This document shows, in pieces, positions 17,051 to 25,746 of a DNA stretch of 64,000 bases. Origin of the DNA: Candidatus Geothrix skivensis (GTDB lineage: Bacteria; Acidobacteriota; Holophagae; Holophagales; Holophagaceae); NCBI GenBank assembly GCA_016721195.1, contig JADKIO010000008.1, positions 310,001-374,000 on the forward strand, in the 5' to 3' direction. The notes under the pieces were generated by a model that worked only from the letters and a program-made list of their open reading frames with translations, searched no databases and was not told the DNA's origin. Numbering within the stretch: the first letter of the stretch is position 1; the number at the start of each line of letters is the position of its first letter. Position numbers and translations under genes: made by a program.

Positions 17051-18798
17051 ATGGAACCCCAGGACCCCCAGGACCCCACCGGCCCGCAGGCGCTCACCGA
17101 ACGCGTCGCCATCCTGGAAGCCCAGGTCGCCTGGCTGCTCCAGCGGCAGCAGGCACCCACGCCTCAGGCTCCGGCACCCATCCAGCCCCTGGCGCCCACC
17201 CGGCCCCGCCCGGTGATCCGCCCCACCATGCCGCGCAAAGAGATCTCGCCGGTGGTGTGGATTGCCGGCATCGCGGCGTCGATCTTCCTCTTCGGGGCGC
17301 TCTTCTTCTTCCGGTGGGCCATCCAGCAGGGCTGGGTGGGGGCGGAGCTGCGCTTCGTCCTGGGCCTGCTGGTGGGTGGCGCCATCGCCGCCTTCGCCGC
17401 GAAGCTGATCCTGGGGACAGCCGCCGCCTGGGCGTGGCCCTGCTGCTGGCGGGGCTGGGCACCCTGCAGTTCACCTTCCGCGCCGGAGCCATGGAATACC
17501 ACTTCTACGCGGCCCCCATGGGCCTGGCCGCCACGGCCCTCGTGACCCTGCTGGCGGGGGCCCTGGCCGCCCGGGGGCGCAGCGGCGGGGCACTCACCGT
17601 ATCGCTGATCTCGGGCCTGGTGGCGCCCCTGGTGTTCAGCCAGGGCGGCCATCACGAAGTGGCCTTGGCCATCTACCTGGCCGTGCTCATGGCCGCCACC
17701 CTGGCCGTGCCCTACCTGGCCCGCACCGGCGGGAACTGGCATGGGGCACGGTGGACGGCCCTCATCGGCACCTGGCTGCTGCTGCTACCCGCCTGCCTGG
17801 AGGTGGGCAGGGCGGACGCCGCCACCCTCGGTCTGCTGCTGATCCTCCACCTGCTGATCGCGGGCCTTTGGGCCTGGCTGCCCCGCACCGACGAAATCCC
17901 CGGCACGCCCACCGCCCTCTGGCTCGTGGCCTCCATCCTGGCCACCACGTACGGCTGGCTGCTCTGGAAGCACCTGGGACTCGCCGCGGAGACCTTCGCC
18001 CTGCCGGTCCTCGCCGTCGCCGCCCTGAACCTGCTGCTGGTGCAGCCGCTGCGCCAGCGCATGGAAGGCCGCCGCGCCGACTGGGGCCTGCTGGCCCTGG
18101 CCGCCGGGCACCTGGCCCTGGCGGTGCCGGTGGCCCTGGCCTGGCGCTGGGTGGGGCCCCTCTGGGGCGCCTTCGCCCTGGGCCTCGCCTGGGCCTCCCT
18201 GAAGGCCGAGGACAGCGACTTCGCCCAGGAGGCCACGGCCCTGCGCTGGCTGGCCGCCGCCCTGGCCCTGCTGACCACGCTGCGCTGGGCTTTCCATGGC
18301 CTCGACGGACTCTTCTTGTACGGCCGGGTCCTGACGCCCTTCCTGAATTCGGCCTTTGCGGAGGGTGCCCTGGCGGCGGTCGCGTGGTGGCTGCTGACCC
18401 GTCGCGGCGGACCGCTCGGAATCGTCGCCTTCTTGGCCCTGGAGGTAACCGCCAACGTGACTTTGGCCTTGGAGGCGGCCCGGGCGGTGCAGTGGTTCCA
18501 GGCGCCCGCACGCCCAGCCTACGGCCTCACCCGGGCGGCCTCCATCGCCATGACTCTGGTGTGGGCGCTGTCCGGCGCCTGGCAGTGGATGCGCGGCCTC
18601 GGCCAGCGGGACGAGGCCCGCCGCGCCTTCATGTTCGCGGGTTATGCCTGGATGGGCCTCGCCAGCCTCAAGCTCATCGCCTCGGACCTGGACCGGGCCG
18701 ATACGCCCCTGCGGGCCCTGGCCTTCCTGGGGGTGGGCGCCATCGGCATGGCCGCGGCCATCCTGGCCAACCGGAGACGATCGGGAGAACCGTCATGA
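17051..18798 (+). CDS. DUF2339 multi-pass membrane protein, frameshifted in this sequence
   Basis: Function unknown. The N-terminus has a short coiled coil (LTERVAILEAQVAWLLQRQ), a proline-rich stretch, then many membrane helices to the C-terminus, the normal DUF2339 plan. The first ~120 residues and the rest lie in different frames; one extra G in the GGGG at 17413-17416 would restore AKLILGDSRRLGVALLLAG and a ~580-residue protein. Start ATG 17051 has GGAG six bases upstream. Its stop overlaps the ATG of the DUF3999 gene, a pair often found together, so a joint envelope role is inferred. Confidence 0.75.
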
Positions 18799-19992
18799 AG
18801 CGCGCCGTCCTGATGCTCCTGCTCGCCCTCGCCTGCGCCCGGGAGGACCGCGCCTCCCTGCAGCGCCGGCCCCTCAGCCCGGCCCCTTCCAGCGGCTGGG
18901 CGCGGCTGCCCCTTGATGCCGACGCCCAGCGCCAGGTCCAGGGGGCCTGGATCGGCGATGCGACCGGCCGGAGCATCCCCTTCCTGGAAGCCCGGGAGGG
19001 CCTCTGGGAATCCCGCACGCTGCCCATGGAGAACCTGCTCACGGGCAAGGATGAGGAAGGCCGACCCACGGTGGAGTTCTCCCTGCGGCTGCCGGAGGGC
19101 TGGCGGGTGGGAGAACGCGAGCATCTTCGGTTCGACCTCGAGCTGGATGGCCGGGCCCCCTGGGTGGCCCAGGTGCAGGCGGAGCGTCAGCGCGAGGGCG
19201 GCGGCTTCATCACCTACGAGCCCCCCTCACCGCTGCACCTCTACGACCTGGCCACCTCCGGCAGCCGCCGCAGCCTGGACCTGCCCTGGGACGGCGAGCG
19301 CTACCGCCTGACCCTGCTGGCCTCCCAGGGCGAGGCCCCGCGGATCCGTGGCCTCACGGCCCGCGCCGAAACCCGGCCCGAGGCCCTGGAGACCGAGCTG
19401 GCCATGGACGGCGTGCTCCGGCCCGAGCCCGGCAGGCCCCGCGCCTGGCGGCTGACCCTGCCGGACTCCCAGCGGGTGGTGGGCCTGGACCTGCTGCTGA
19501 CGCCCCCCGTGGCCCCCCTGCGGCCGGAGATCCGCATCGGCGAAGGCCCGGAAGCGGAGACCGGCTGGTCCAGCAGCGACCTGGTGTGGAACCTGCCCGC
19601 CCTCAACACCAGGTCGAGTCGCATCGCCTTCGCGCCCGTCCTGGCGAAGACCCTCACCTTCACCCTGCCCGAAGGCGCCACGCCCCAGCGGGCCCGCCTC
19701 CTCGTGCGGCGGCAGACCCTGATCTTCCCCGCCGAAGCTGGCCAGGCCTACGCCCTGCACCTGGGCGGCGAGGCCAAGCCTGCCCCCGGCAGCCTGGGCG
19801 CCCTGCCCGCCCTGCGCGCCCTCACCCGCACGGCACCCCTCAGCCTGGGCGCCGCTGAGCCCGACGACCAAGGCATCCCCCACCGCGAAGGCGCCGACCA
19901 GCGCGCCCGGCCCTGGATGCCCTGGATCGCCGGGCTGGCCCTGCTGGTGCTGGGGGGGCGCTGCGTGGCGGCTGTTCCGGCAGAGCCAATAG
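18795..19992 (+). CDS. DUF3999 family protein, frameshifted near the C-terminus
   Basis: An exported protein of about 398 residues once repaired. N-terminal signal sequence (RAVLMLLLALACA; the Cys suggests a lipoprotein, not certain), a large beta-rich periplasmic part, and one C-terminal membrane helix. In the given sequence the frame runs on to 20144 and into the opposing gene. If the seven G at 19952-19958 were six, the protein would end VLGGAAWRLFRQSQ at the TAG of 19990-19992, a normal membrane-anchor ending. I annotate that end. The gene overlaps the DUF2339 stop (ATGA) and forms a conserved pair with it. Confidence 0.65.
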
Positions 19993-19999
19993 ACTCGGT

Positions 20000-20863
20000 T
20001 CAGCCTCGCTCCGGCACCTTCGCCCGCAGCTGCACCAGCGCCACGGCGATGAGGATGACGGTCATGCCGAGGATCTCCCGGGGGCCGAAGGCCTCGTGCA
20101 GAATGAGGCTGCCCAGCAGCACGGCCACCACGGGGTTGAGATAGGCGTAGGTGCCCATCTTGGCCGGGGGCCAGGCCTTGGCCAGGTAGATGTAGGCGGA
20201 GAAGGCCAGCAGGGAGCCGAACAGGGCCAGGTAGGCCACGGCCCAGAGGGCCTTGGGCGTGAGCGGCCCCCGCAGGAACCCGCCCGTGAGGGGGGACACC
20301 ACCAGGCCGATGACCGCGGCCGTGAGCATCTGGATGGCCACGTTGGTCATGAGGCCGCCGCCATGGACGAAGTGCTTGCCGTGGAGGGTGCCCCAGGCCC
20401 AGATGAGGGGCGCCGCCACCATGGCCGCCAGGCCGCCCAGGTGGACCCGCAGGCCGCCGCTGGGCCACACCAGCACCGCCACGCCCGCGATGCCCAGGGC
20501 GATGCCCGCCCAGCCCTTGGGGCCCAAGGGTTCCTTCGCCATGGAAAACACCGCCAGCCAGAGGGGCACCAGGGCCGCCAGGACGGCGACGAGGCCGGTG
20601 GAGACATGCAGCTCGGCGTAGGACACCAGGGCGTTGGAGCCCCCCAGCAGCAGGGCGCCCACCACCATGAGGTGGCCCGTCTCCCGCAGGGGCGGCCAGG
20701 GCTCCCGGCGGAGTCGGCCGAGGCCCAGGGCCAGGAGGGACGCCACGGAGAACCTCGCCGCCACCATGCCGTAGGGAGTGAAGGATTCCAGGCCCAGGGA
20801 GATGAAGAAGTAGGTGGAACCCCAGACCACGGCCACCGTCAGGTAGGCCAGCCAGGCCAGCAT
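20000..20863 (-). CDS. EamA/DMT family transporter
   Basis: Ten-helix drug/metabolite transporter of 287 residues with two EamA repeats, starting MLAWLAYLTVAVVWGSTYFF. The WGSTYFFISLGLESFTPY opening and the second-repeat ending YLNPVVAVLLGSLILHE are typical. The substrate is unknown; many relatives export amino acids or other metabolites. ATG 20863 overlaps the stop of the monooxygenase-like gene (TGATG), and both follow an Lrp-type regulator on the same strand. An Lrp-controlled metabolite exporter is a reasonable inference. A longer start upstream would intrude into the neighbour. Confidence 0.8.
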   Translation of the reverse strand: MLAWLAYLTVAVVWGSTYFFISLGLESFTPYGMVAARFSVASLLALGLGRLRREPWPPLRETGHLMVVGALLLGGSNALVSYAELHVSTGLVAVLAALVPLWLAVFSMAKEPLGPKGWAGIALGIAGVAVLVWPSGGLRVHLGGLAAMVAAPLIWAWGTLHGKHFVHGGGLMTNVAIQMLTAAVIGLVVSPLTGGFLRGPLTPKALWAVAYLALFGSLLAFSAYIYLAKAWPPAKMGTYAYLNPVVAVLLGSLILHEAFGPREILGMTVILIAVALVQLRAKVPERG

Positions 20864-21186
20864 CAGTGTCGATCCATTCCGTACTCGCGCTCCACGCGGC
20901 AAACCCGCAACCGGAAGGCGGTGTACCACTGCTCCCGGCCCAGCCGCTGGGCCACCGCGTGCTCGGCCTGGGCCTTCCAGGCGGCGATGGAGGCCTCATC
21001 CTTCCAGTAGGACACCGTGATGCCGAAGCCTGACCCGTCCCGGGCGCTCTCCACCCCGAAAGCCGGGCTGGATGCGTGCCAGCTCGACCATGCGCTCCGC
21101 CATGGGGGCGTAGCCCCGGTCGCCTTCGGTCGCTGGCTGCTGAAGATCGCGGCGAGGTAGGGCGGCTCCGGGGTGGCCGCGATCAC
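20863..21186 (-). CDS. Antibiotic biosynthesis monooxygenase-like (ABM) protein, two compensating frameshifts
   Basis: A small dimeric ferredoxin-like fold protein of about 107 residues. The ends read correctly: MIAATPEPPYLAAIFSSQ at the start and GVESARDGSGFGITVSYWKD through to VEREYG at the end. The middle is out of frame; the expected EGDRGYAPMAERMVELARIQ lies in another frame. The breaks are near 21126-21135 (one base missing) and the AAA at 21059-21061 (one extra). Members are often annotated as haem-degrading or quinol monooxygenases, but many have no known role. GTG start overlaps the regulator stop (GTGA). Confidence 0.65.
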   Translation of the reverse strand: MIAATPEPPYLAAIFSSQRPKATGATPPWRSAWSSWHASSPAFGVESARDGSGFGITVSYWKDEASIAAWKAQAEHAVAQRLGREQWYTAFRLRVCRVEREYGMDRH

Positions 21187-21686
21187 TTCTTGACCTTTTT
21201 CCCCTCGCGGTCCACCGGGAAGGGGCTGGGACCGGCCTTCTCCCAGTGGGTCTCGAGCACCATGGTCGTTCGGGTGGTGACCATGGGCCCCAGGGACCGG
21301 ATGCGGCGGAGCCGCTCGGCGTGCCCGCGGGGGTGTCGGCCACGATCTTCAGCAGCAGGGCGTCGTCCCCGGCGATGGTGTGGGCCTCCAGGATGTCAGG
21401 CTCCTCCTCGAGGGCCTTGATGAAGCGCTGCTCGATGATCTCGTTGTTGTCCTTGTAGCGCACCGCCACGAAGGCCACGGTGGGCTTGTTCACCGAGGCG
21501 GGGCTCACCCGGGCAGCGTAGCCCCCCAGCACGCCATCCGCCTCCAGGCGCTTCACCCGGTCGATGATCGTGGGACGGCTCACGCCCAGGCGCTCCGCCA
21601 GCTCCGCATGGCTCATGCGGCCTTCCTGCTGGAGAAGGGCCACCAGGCGCCGGTTCAGATCGTCTTCCATCAGCAGCTTCGCCATG
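21183..21686 (-). CDS. Lrp/AsnC family transcriptional regulator, frameshifted near the C-terminus
   Basis: The N-terminal helix-turn-helix (LVALLQQEGRMSHAELAERL, then GVSRPTIIDRVKRLEADGVL) and a C-terminal RAM/effector domain (FVAVRYKDNNEI, EAHTIAGDDALLLKIVADT) are clear. After that the frame is lost at the five G of 21329-21333; one more G gives AERLRRIRSLGPMVTTRTT and an end at 21183. Repaired length is about 167 residues, normal for the family. It is divergent from kdsA, with an 11-bp direct repeat in the gap, and is probably the local and self regulator of the three-gene group. Confidence 0.82.
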
Positions 21687-21715
21687 AGTGGCTCCGGACA
21701 AAGGTGGGCTAACCT

Positions 21716-21746
21716 TGATTGGACATTGTGACAGTTGATTGAACAG
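21716..21746. promoter_or_regulatory. Direct repeat, candidate Lrp-family autoregulatory site
   Basis: TTGATTGGACA (21716-21726) and TTGATTGAACA (21736-21746) are 20 bp apart, about two helical turns, starting 30 bases before the regulator ATG. Lrp-type octamers commonly bind phased sites like these. Confidence 0.45.
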
Positions 21747-21802
21747 GGCGGATGACAACCCGTCAAGGGCCTTTGGGGCGTTAAACTGAAGGCGAGGTAG
21801 CC

Positions 21803-22633
21803 ATGGATTTCAACCGACCCTTCACCGACCAGAGCTTCTTCCTCATCGCCGGCCCCTGCGTCATCGAAAGCCGGGAGCACGCCCACCTCATGGCCGGCAG
21901 CCTGCGGGACCTGGCGGAGGCCAGAGGCATCCCATTCATCTACAAGTCCAGCTTCGACAAGGCCAACCGCACCAGCGCCAGCAGCCACCGCGGGCCGGGC
22001 ATGGCCGGCGGCTTGGATATCCTCGCCGAGGTCCGCAGCCGCTACGGCGTGCCGGTGCTGACGGACGTGCACGAAAGCGACCAGTGCGCCCCTGCGGCCC
22101 AGGCCGTGGACGTGCTGCAGATACCTGCCTTCCTCTGCCGCCAGACGGACCTGCTGCTGGCCGCCGCCGCCACGGGCCGCACGGTGAACCTGAAGAAGGG
22201 GCAGTTCCTGGCCCCCTGGGATCTCAAGCACGGCGTGGAAAAGCTCCAGTCCGTCCCTGGCCATGGCCCCGTCTGGGTCACCGAGCGCGGCTCGACCTTC
22301 GGCTACGGCAACCTGGTGGTGGACTTCCAGAGCTTCCCCCACCTGCGCAGGACCCGTTGCCCCGTCATCTTCGACGCCACCCACAGCGTGCAGAAGCCCG
22401 GCGCCCTGGGGAACGCCACCGGCGGCGCCCGGGAGATGATCCCCACCCTGGCCCGGGCCGCGGCCACCTGCGTGGACGGCTTCTTCTTCGAGGTGCACGA
22501 CTGCCCCGAACAGGCCCACAGCGACGGTCCCAACGCCATGCACCTGGACCGCTTCGGCGACCTGCTGGATCAGCTGCAGGTGCTCTGGCGCGCCGGCCGG
22601 GCCGCCGCCCTGCAAGACCCCGCGGGGCAGTGA
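21803..22633 (+). CDS. kdsA: 3-deoxy-D-manno-octulosonate 8-phosphate (KDO-8P) synthase
   Basis: Condenses phosphoenolpyruvate with arabinose 5-phosphate to KDO-8-phosphate for LPS inner core. At 276 residues it has the normal length. Motifs include FFLIAGPCVIES, YKSSFDKANRTSASSHRGPG, the substrate loop LKKGQFLAPWD, and FDATHSVQKPG near the C-terminal active site. A metal-type assignment is left open. GGCGAGG stands before ATG 21803. The stop overlaps the GNAT gene start by one base (TGATG). Its presence shows the organism makes KDO-containing LPS. Confidence 0.95.
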   Translation: MDFNRPFTDQSFFLIAGPCVIESREHAHLMAGSLRDLAEARGIPFIYKSSFDKANRTSASSHRGPGMAGGLDILAEVRSRYGVPVLTDVHESDQCAPAAQAVDVLQIPAFLCRQTDLLLAAAATGRTVNLKKGQFLAPWDLKHGVEKLQSVPGHGPVWVTERGSTFGYGNLVVDFQSFPHLRRTRCPVIFDATHSVQKPGALGNATGGAREMIPTLARAAATCVDGFFFEVHDCPEQAHSDGPNAMHLDRFGDLLDQLQVLWRAGRAAALQDPAGQ

Positions 22634-23181
22634 TGGCCGAAGCCCTGAAGGCAGGCCGCGGCCTGGCACTGCGACCGCTCAATCTCCGCGACGCCAAGGC
22701 CCTGTTCGCCCTGGTGGAGGCCAACCGGGCGCGGCTGCGTCGCTGGCTGCCCTGGCCCGATGCCAACCGCAGCGTGCTGGATTCCCGGGCCTTCATCCTG
22801 CGGGTGCGGGCCCAGGGCCGAACGGGCCTGGGCCAGTCCTTCGGGCTCTGGTGGCAGGAGCGACTGGTGGGCGTCGCGGGCTTCGTCTGGATCGATCCCG
22901 CCAACGGCAGCGCCGCCATCGGCTACTGGCTGGCCCAGGACGCCGAAGGGTGCGGGCTCATGACCGCCGCCGTGACGGCCCTGCTCCGCCACGGCTTCCG
23001 CACCCTCAGGCTCAATCGCATCGAGATCCGGGCGGGCGTGCGGAACCGTCGCAGCCGCTCCATCCCCGAGCGCCTGGGCTTCCGCCACGAGGGTACCCTG
23101 CGGCAGGTGGAAAAGCTGGCGGACCGGCACGTGGATCACGCCGTGTACGGAATGCTGGCGGAGGAGTGGCGACGGAGCTAA
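22633..23181 (+). CDS. GNAT acetyltransferase, RimJ/RimL type
   Basis: A 182-residue acetyltransferase of the ribosomal-protein N-acetyltransferase subgroup. It opens LALRPLNLRDAKALFALVEANRARL, and has the acetyl-CoA region AAIGYWLAQDAEGCGLMTAA, LNRIEIRAGVRNRRSRSI and ERLGFRHEGTLR. The acceptor is unknown; RimJ/L relatives modify N-termini of ribosomal proteins, others small molecules. It is translationally coupled to kdsA, but a functional link is not evident. Confidence 0.8.
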   Translation: MAEALKAGRGLALRPLNLRDAKALFALVEANRARLRRWLPWPDANRSVLDSRAFILRVRAQGRTGLGQSFGLWWQERLVGVAGFVWIDPANGSAAIGYWLAQDAEGCGLMTAAVTALLRHGFRTLRLNRIEIRAGVRNRRSRSIPERLGFRHEGTLRQVEKLADRHVDHAVYGMLAEEWRRS

Positions 23182-23212
23182 ACCAACCCGGCAGAGATCG
23201 GGTAGCCTCCCC

Positions 23213-23662
23213 ATGCGCCGAATCCTCTGCCTCCTGGCCCTAGCCCTCCCGCCCCTGGCGGCCCAGTCCGCCCTGGTGTCGGTGATCCGCCAGCCGAAGG
23301 CCACGGCCGCCGAGTTCACGGTGCCCATCACCGAATTCCAGGTGCGCAAGCAGGGGGACTTCGCCCACCTGCACCTGGGCATCGGCCTGGGGGTGCGCCA
23401 CTGGGATGACGGCGACAACGCCCTGCGCTTCGTGGCCGATGCCAATGCCACCGCCAATTCCCTGTTCCTGGGCTTCGGCGCGGTGATCGAAGTGCCCCCT
23501 GGCGAAGGCGCCTTCCTGGGGCCCCGCCTGCGGGTGGGCTGGGCCTTCCACCCCAGCTGGGCCCTCAGCCTGGAGGGTGAACACCTGGAGCGGCCCTTCT
23601 CGCCGGGGCTGAGCGTGCGCCGCCGCAGCAACCTCGGCATCACCCTCACCACACGGTTCTAG
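23213..23662 (+). CDS. Small secreted beta-barrel-like protein of unknown function
   Basis: A 149-residue protein with a signal peptide (LCLLALALPPLAAQS, probable cleavage after AAQ). The mature part alternates hydrophobic and polar residues, with LHLGIGLGVRHW, LFLGFGAVIEV and LRVGWAFHPSWALSLEGE, and ends TRF with a terminal Phe, as outer-membrane barrels do. It is short for a full barrel, perhaps six to eight strands. I do not recognise a family. It stands alone, 31 bases after the GNAT gene. Confidence 0.55.
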   Translation: MRRILCLLALALPPLAAQSALVSVIRQPKATAAEFTVPITEFQVRKQGDFAHLHLGIGLGVRHWDDGDNALRFVADANATANSLFLGFGAVIEVPPGEGAFLGPRLRVGWAFHPSWALSLEGEHLERPFSPGLSVRRRSNLGITLTTRF

Positions 23663-23760
23663 GCCGGCCTGGTCAGCCAACCGAGGCCACCGCTTGTGGA
23701 CTGGAGGGGGCCCTGCTTTGCACCATCGCATCGCAGGCGTGAAGGGAAAAGCAAAGGCAC

Positions 23761-23888
23761 TTTAACCACCGATGAACACAGATGAACTCCGATAAAGACA
23801 TGAATAAAACAGGGCGCTTTGGTTTTCGACCTGCTTTTCTTGATCAGCTTTTCATCGGTGTTTATCGTGGTTCATCCGTGGCTTTGAT
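23761..23888. repeat. Inverted pair of short tandem arrays (about 10-bp GATGAACA-type units)
   Basis: In the 309-bp gap before folD, the left arm (23768-23797) reads as three units CCGATGAACA, CAGATGAACT, CCGATAAAGA. The right arm (about 23850-23880), read on the minus strand, gives ACGGATGAACC, ACGATAAACA, CCGATGAAAA. The arms are inverted copies of one degenerate 10-bp-period array around an AT-rich core. Sequences of this general kind recur between genes in many unrelated bacteria. The rest of the gap shows nothing else. Confidence 0.6.
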
Positions 23889-23971
23889 TTATTTGCACCC
23901 GAAGAAGCCCAAGCGCCCCTGAGCCGCTCGCAATCGGAGGCCGACCTTGTGTGACGATCCGCGCCATCGAT

Positions 23972-24831
23972 TCAGCCCAGCCCCGCCGCATAGGTGAGGT
24001 TCAGCAGGGCCATGGCGCGGGTGACCTTGCCCACGCTGTTCTTGAGGGTGTCGGTGTAGGGGATGCCCCGGCGGTCCAGGGCCTCGTAGTCGAAGTTGCC
24101 TTCGCCGCTGAGGTCGAAGCAGAGGGCCCCGTCCTTGATCCAGTCCGTGTTGATGCGGTAGCCGGGGCGGGCACGGCGCTGACGATGACGTCGGCCATGC
24201 GGACGAAGCCCTCCAGGTGGACCGGGTTGGTGTTCTGGTGGCAGAGGATGGGCGTGGCCTTGAGGTTGGCCACCATGGCCGTGAGGGGGCGCCCGATGCG
24301 CAGGCTGTCGTTGATCACCAGCACGGTCTTGCCCGCCAGCCAGGCCTCCCCGAAGCCGCGCTTCAGGGTCTTCACCACGGCCCGGGCCGTGCAGGGCGTC
24401 ATGCAGCGGTGCTGGGTGCCGTCGTCCATGCGCTTCCGGTACTTGTTCAGGAAGCCGATGTTGATGGCGTGCAGGCCCTCGATGTCCTTGCCGGGATCCA
24501 CCAGGTCCATGACCTCGTCGTCCTTGATGTCCGGGTAGCGCAGGGGGTAGAAGATGAAGATGCCGTGGGTCTTCTCGTCCTGGTTGAGCCGCGCCACCAG
24601 CTTCACGATCTGCATGCCGTTCTCCACCCGCAGATCCGTGGCGTGGATGCCCGCGTCCTCGCAGTCCTTCATGAGCCAGCGCTGGTAGGTGACGCTGCCG
24701 GTATCCCCGCTGCCCAGGACGATCCCCAGGCCCGGCGAAAAGCCCAGCCGCTTCACGTTGGCGCGCACCAGTTCGAAGTAGTGGCGGGCGGTTTCCTGGC
24801 AGTCGAGCTTTCCCGTCAAGGTGGTGGTCAT
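23972..24831 (-). CDS. FolD-like methylene-tetrahydrofolate dehydrogenase, catalytic Lys missing; frameshifted
   Basis: A tetrahydrofolate dehydrogenase/cyclohydrolase-family protein of about 286 residues after repair. FolD features are DPGKDIEGLHAINIGFL, MTPCTARAVVKTL, VINDSLRIGRPLTAMVAN and the repaired end KNSVGKVTRAMALLNL. The conserved YxxxK active site reads YQRWL: Tyr49 is kept, but the lysine needed for cyclohydrolase activity is Leu53. Yeast Mtd1, a dehydrogenase without cyclohydrolase activity, also lacks this Lys. A frameshift in the G-rich 24164-24171 (one base missing) garbles the last third as given. Stop at 23972-23974 after repair. The monofunctional dehydrogenase role is inferred. 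Confidence 0.75.
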
Positions 24832-24909
24832 GCGTTACCTCAGTCTCTCGATTGTAGTCTATGGAATGCTACCGCCCTCTCCGGCAGACCACCCGCCTAT
24901 GCTGATGCC

Positions 24910-25746
24910 ATGAGCCTTCCCAAGCCCAAGCCCGGCGACCTCCAGGCCCGTCTGCGCGAGGCCTACCCGGATGCCCGCTGCGCCCTGGACCACGGGGATC
25001 CCTTCCAGCTGGTGGTCGCCACCATCCTCAGCGCCCAGTGCACGGACGCCCGGGTGAACCTCACCACCCCGGCCCTGTTCGCCCGCTTCCCCGATGCCGC
25101 CAGCCTGGCGGCGGCCTCCCTGGAGGAACTGGAGGGCCTCATCAAATCCACGGGCTTCTACCACAACAAGGCCCGGAACCTCATCGGCCTGGGCCAGGCC
25201 CTGATGGCGCGGCACGGCGGCCAGGTGCCCGCGGACCTGGCCACCCTCACCGCCCTGCCTGGCGTGGGCCAGAAAACCGCCAACGTGGTGCTGTCCAATG
25301 CCTTCGGGGTTCCGGCCCTGCCCGTGGATACCCACATCTTCCGGGTGGCCCGCCGCCTGGGGCTATCGAAGGCCACCACGCCGGAAAAAGTGGAGGCGGA
25401 TCTCTGCCGCCACTTCCCCCGGGAGGACTGGATCGAACTGCACCACCAGCTCATCTTTCATGGGCGTCGGGTCTGCGATGCCCGCCGGCCCGATTGCGGG
25501 GGCTGCACGCTGCTGGACCTCTGTCCCACGGGTTTGGGGAAGGTGAAGGATCCCCATTCTGGCGTGAAGCTCGTGATTGCTCCAGAAGGGCTTCGCCCTT
25601 CTGGAGTGAGAGAAAAGCAAAGAACACAACGAGCTTCCCCTTCAGCATCTTCTTCCTCCCTCGGGGGGCGCGAGCGCCCCCCGAGCCCGGCCCCAACCGA
25701 GAGCACGACGCACCCCGACGCATCATCAGCCTGGTCCCCTCGGTGA
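24910..25746 (+). CDS. nth: Endonuclease III (DNA glycosylase/AP lyase), with an odd C-terminal extension
   Basis: Removes oxidised pyrimidines. The helix-hairpin-helix LPGVGQKTANVVLSNAFG contains the catalytic Lys, and the nearby VDTHIFRVARRLGL contains the catalytic Asp. The 4Fe-4S cluster motif C-x6-C-x2-C-x5-C is complete (CDARRPDCGGCTLLDLC). Normal Nth ends about 15 residues later, near GLGKVKDPH. Here the frame continues ~60 residues through two hairpins and a low-complexity Ser/Arg/Pro stretch into the next gene. That tail probably is not part of the functional enzyme, or a stop was lost to an indel. Start ATG 24910 is supported by alignment, not by a strong ribosome-binding site. Confidence 0.9.
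   Translation: MSLPKPKPGDLQARLREAYPDARCALDHGDPFQLVVATILSAQCTDARVNLTTPALFARFPDAASLAAASLEELEGLIKSTGFYHNKARNLIGLGQALMARHGGQVPADLATLTALPGVGQKTANVVLSNAFGVPALPVDTHIFRVARRLGLSKATTPEKVEADLCRHFPREDWIELHHQLIFHGRRVCDARRPDCGGCTLLDLCPTGLGKVKDPHSGVKLVIAPEGLRPSGVREKQRTQRASPSASSSSLGGRERPPSPAPTESTTHPDASSAWSPR
25580..25685. repeat. Two perfect hairpins between nth and the BtuF-like gene
   Basis: First hairpin: CTCCAGAAGGGC (25580-25591), loop TTC, GCCCTTCTGGAG (25595-25606). Second: CTCGGGGGGCG (25660-25670), loop CGAG, CGCCCCCCGAG (25675-25685). The composition between them (AAAGCAAAGAACACAAC) differs from the flanks. Together they look like an inserted intergenic repeat or a terminator remnant that now separates nth from a gene lacking its start. 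Confidence 0.5.

Noticed and set aside
24217..24909. An extended nth reading frame starting far upstream on the + strand
   Set aside because: This part is antisense to folD; the Nth homology begins at MSLPKPKPGDLQARL (24910).
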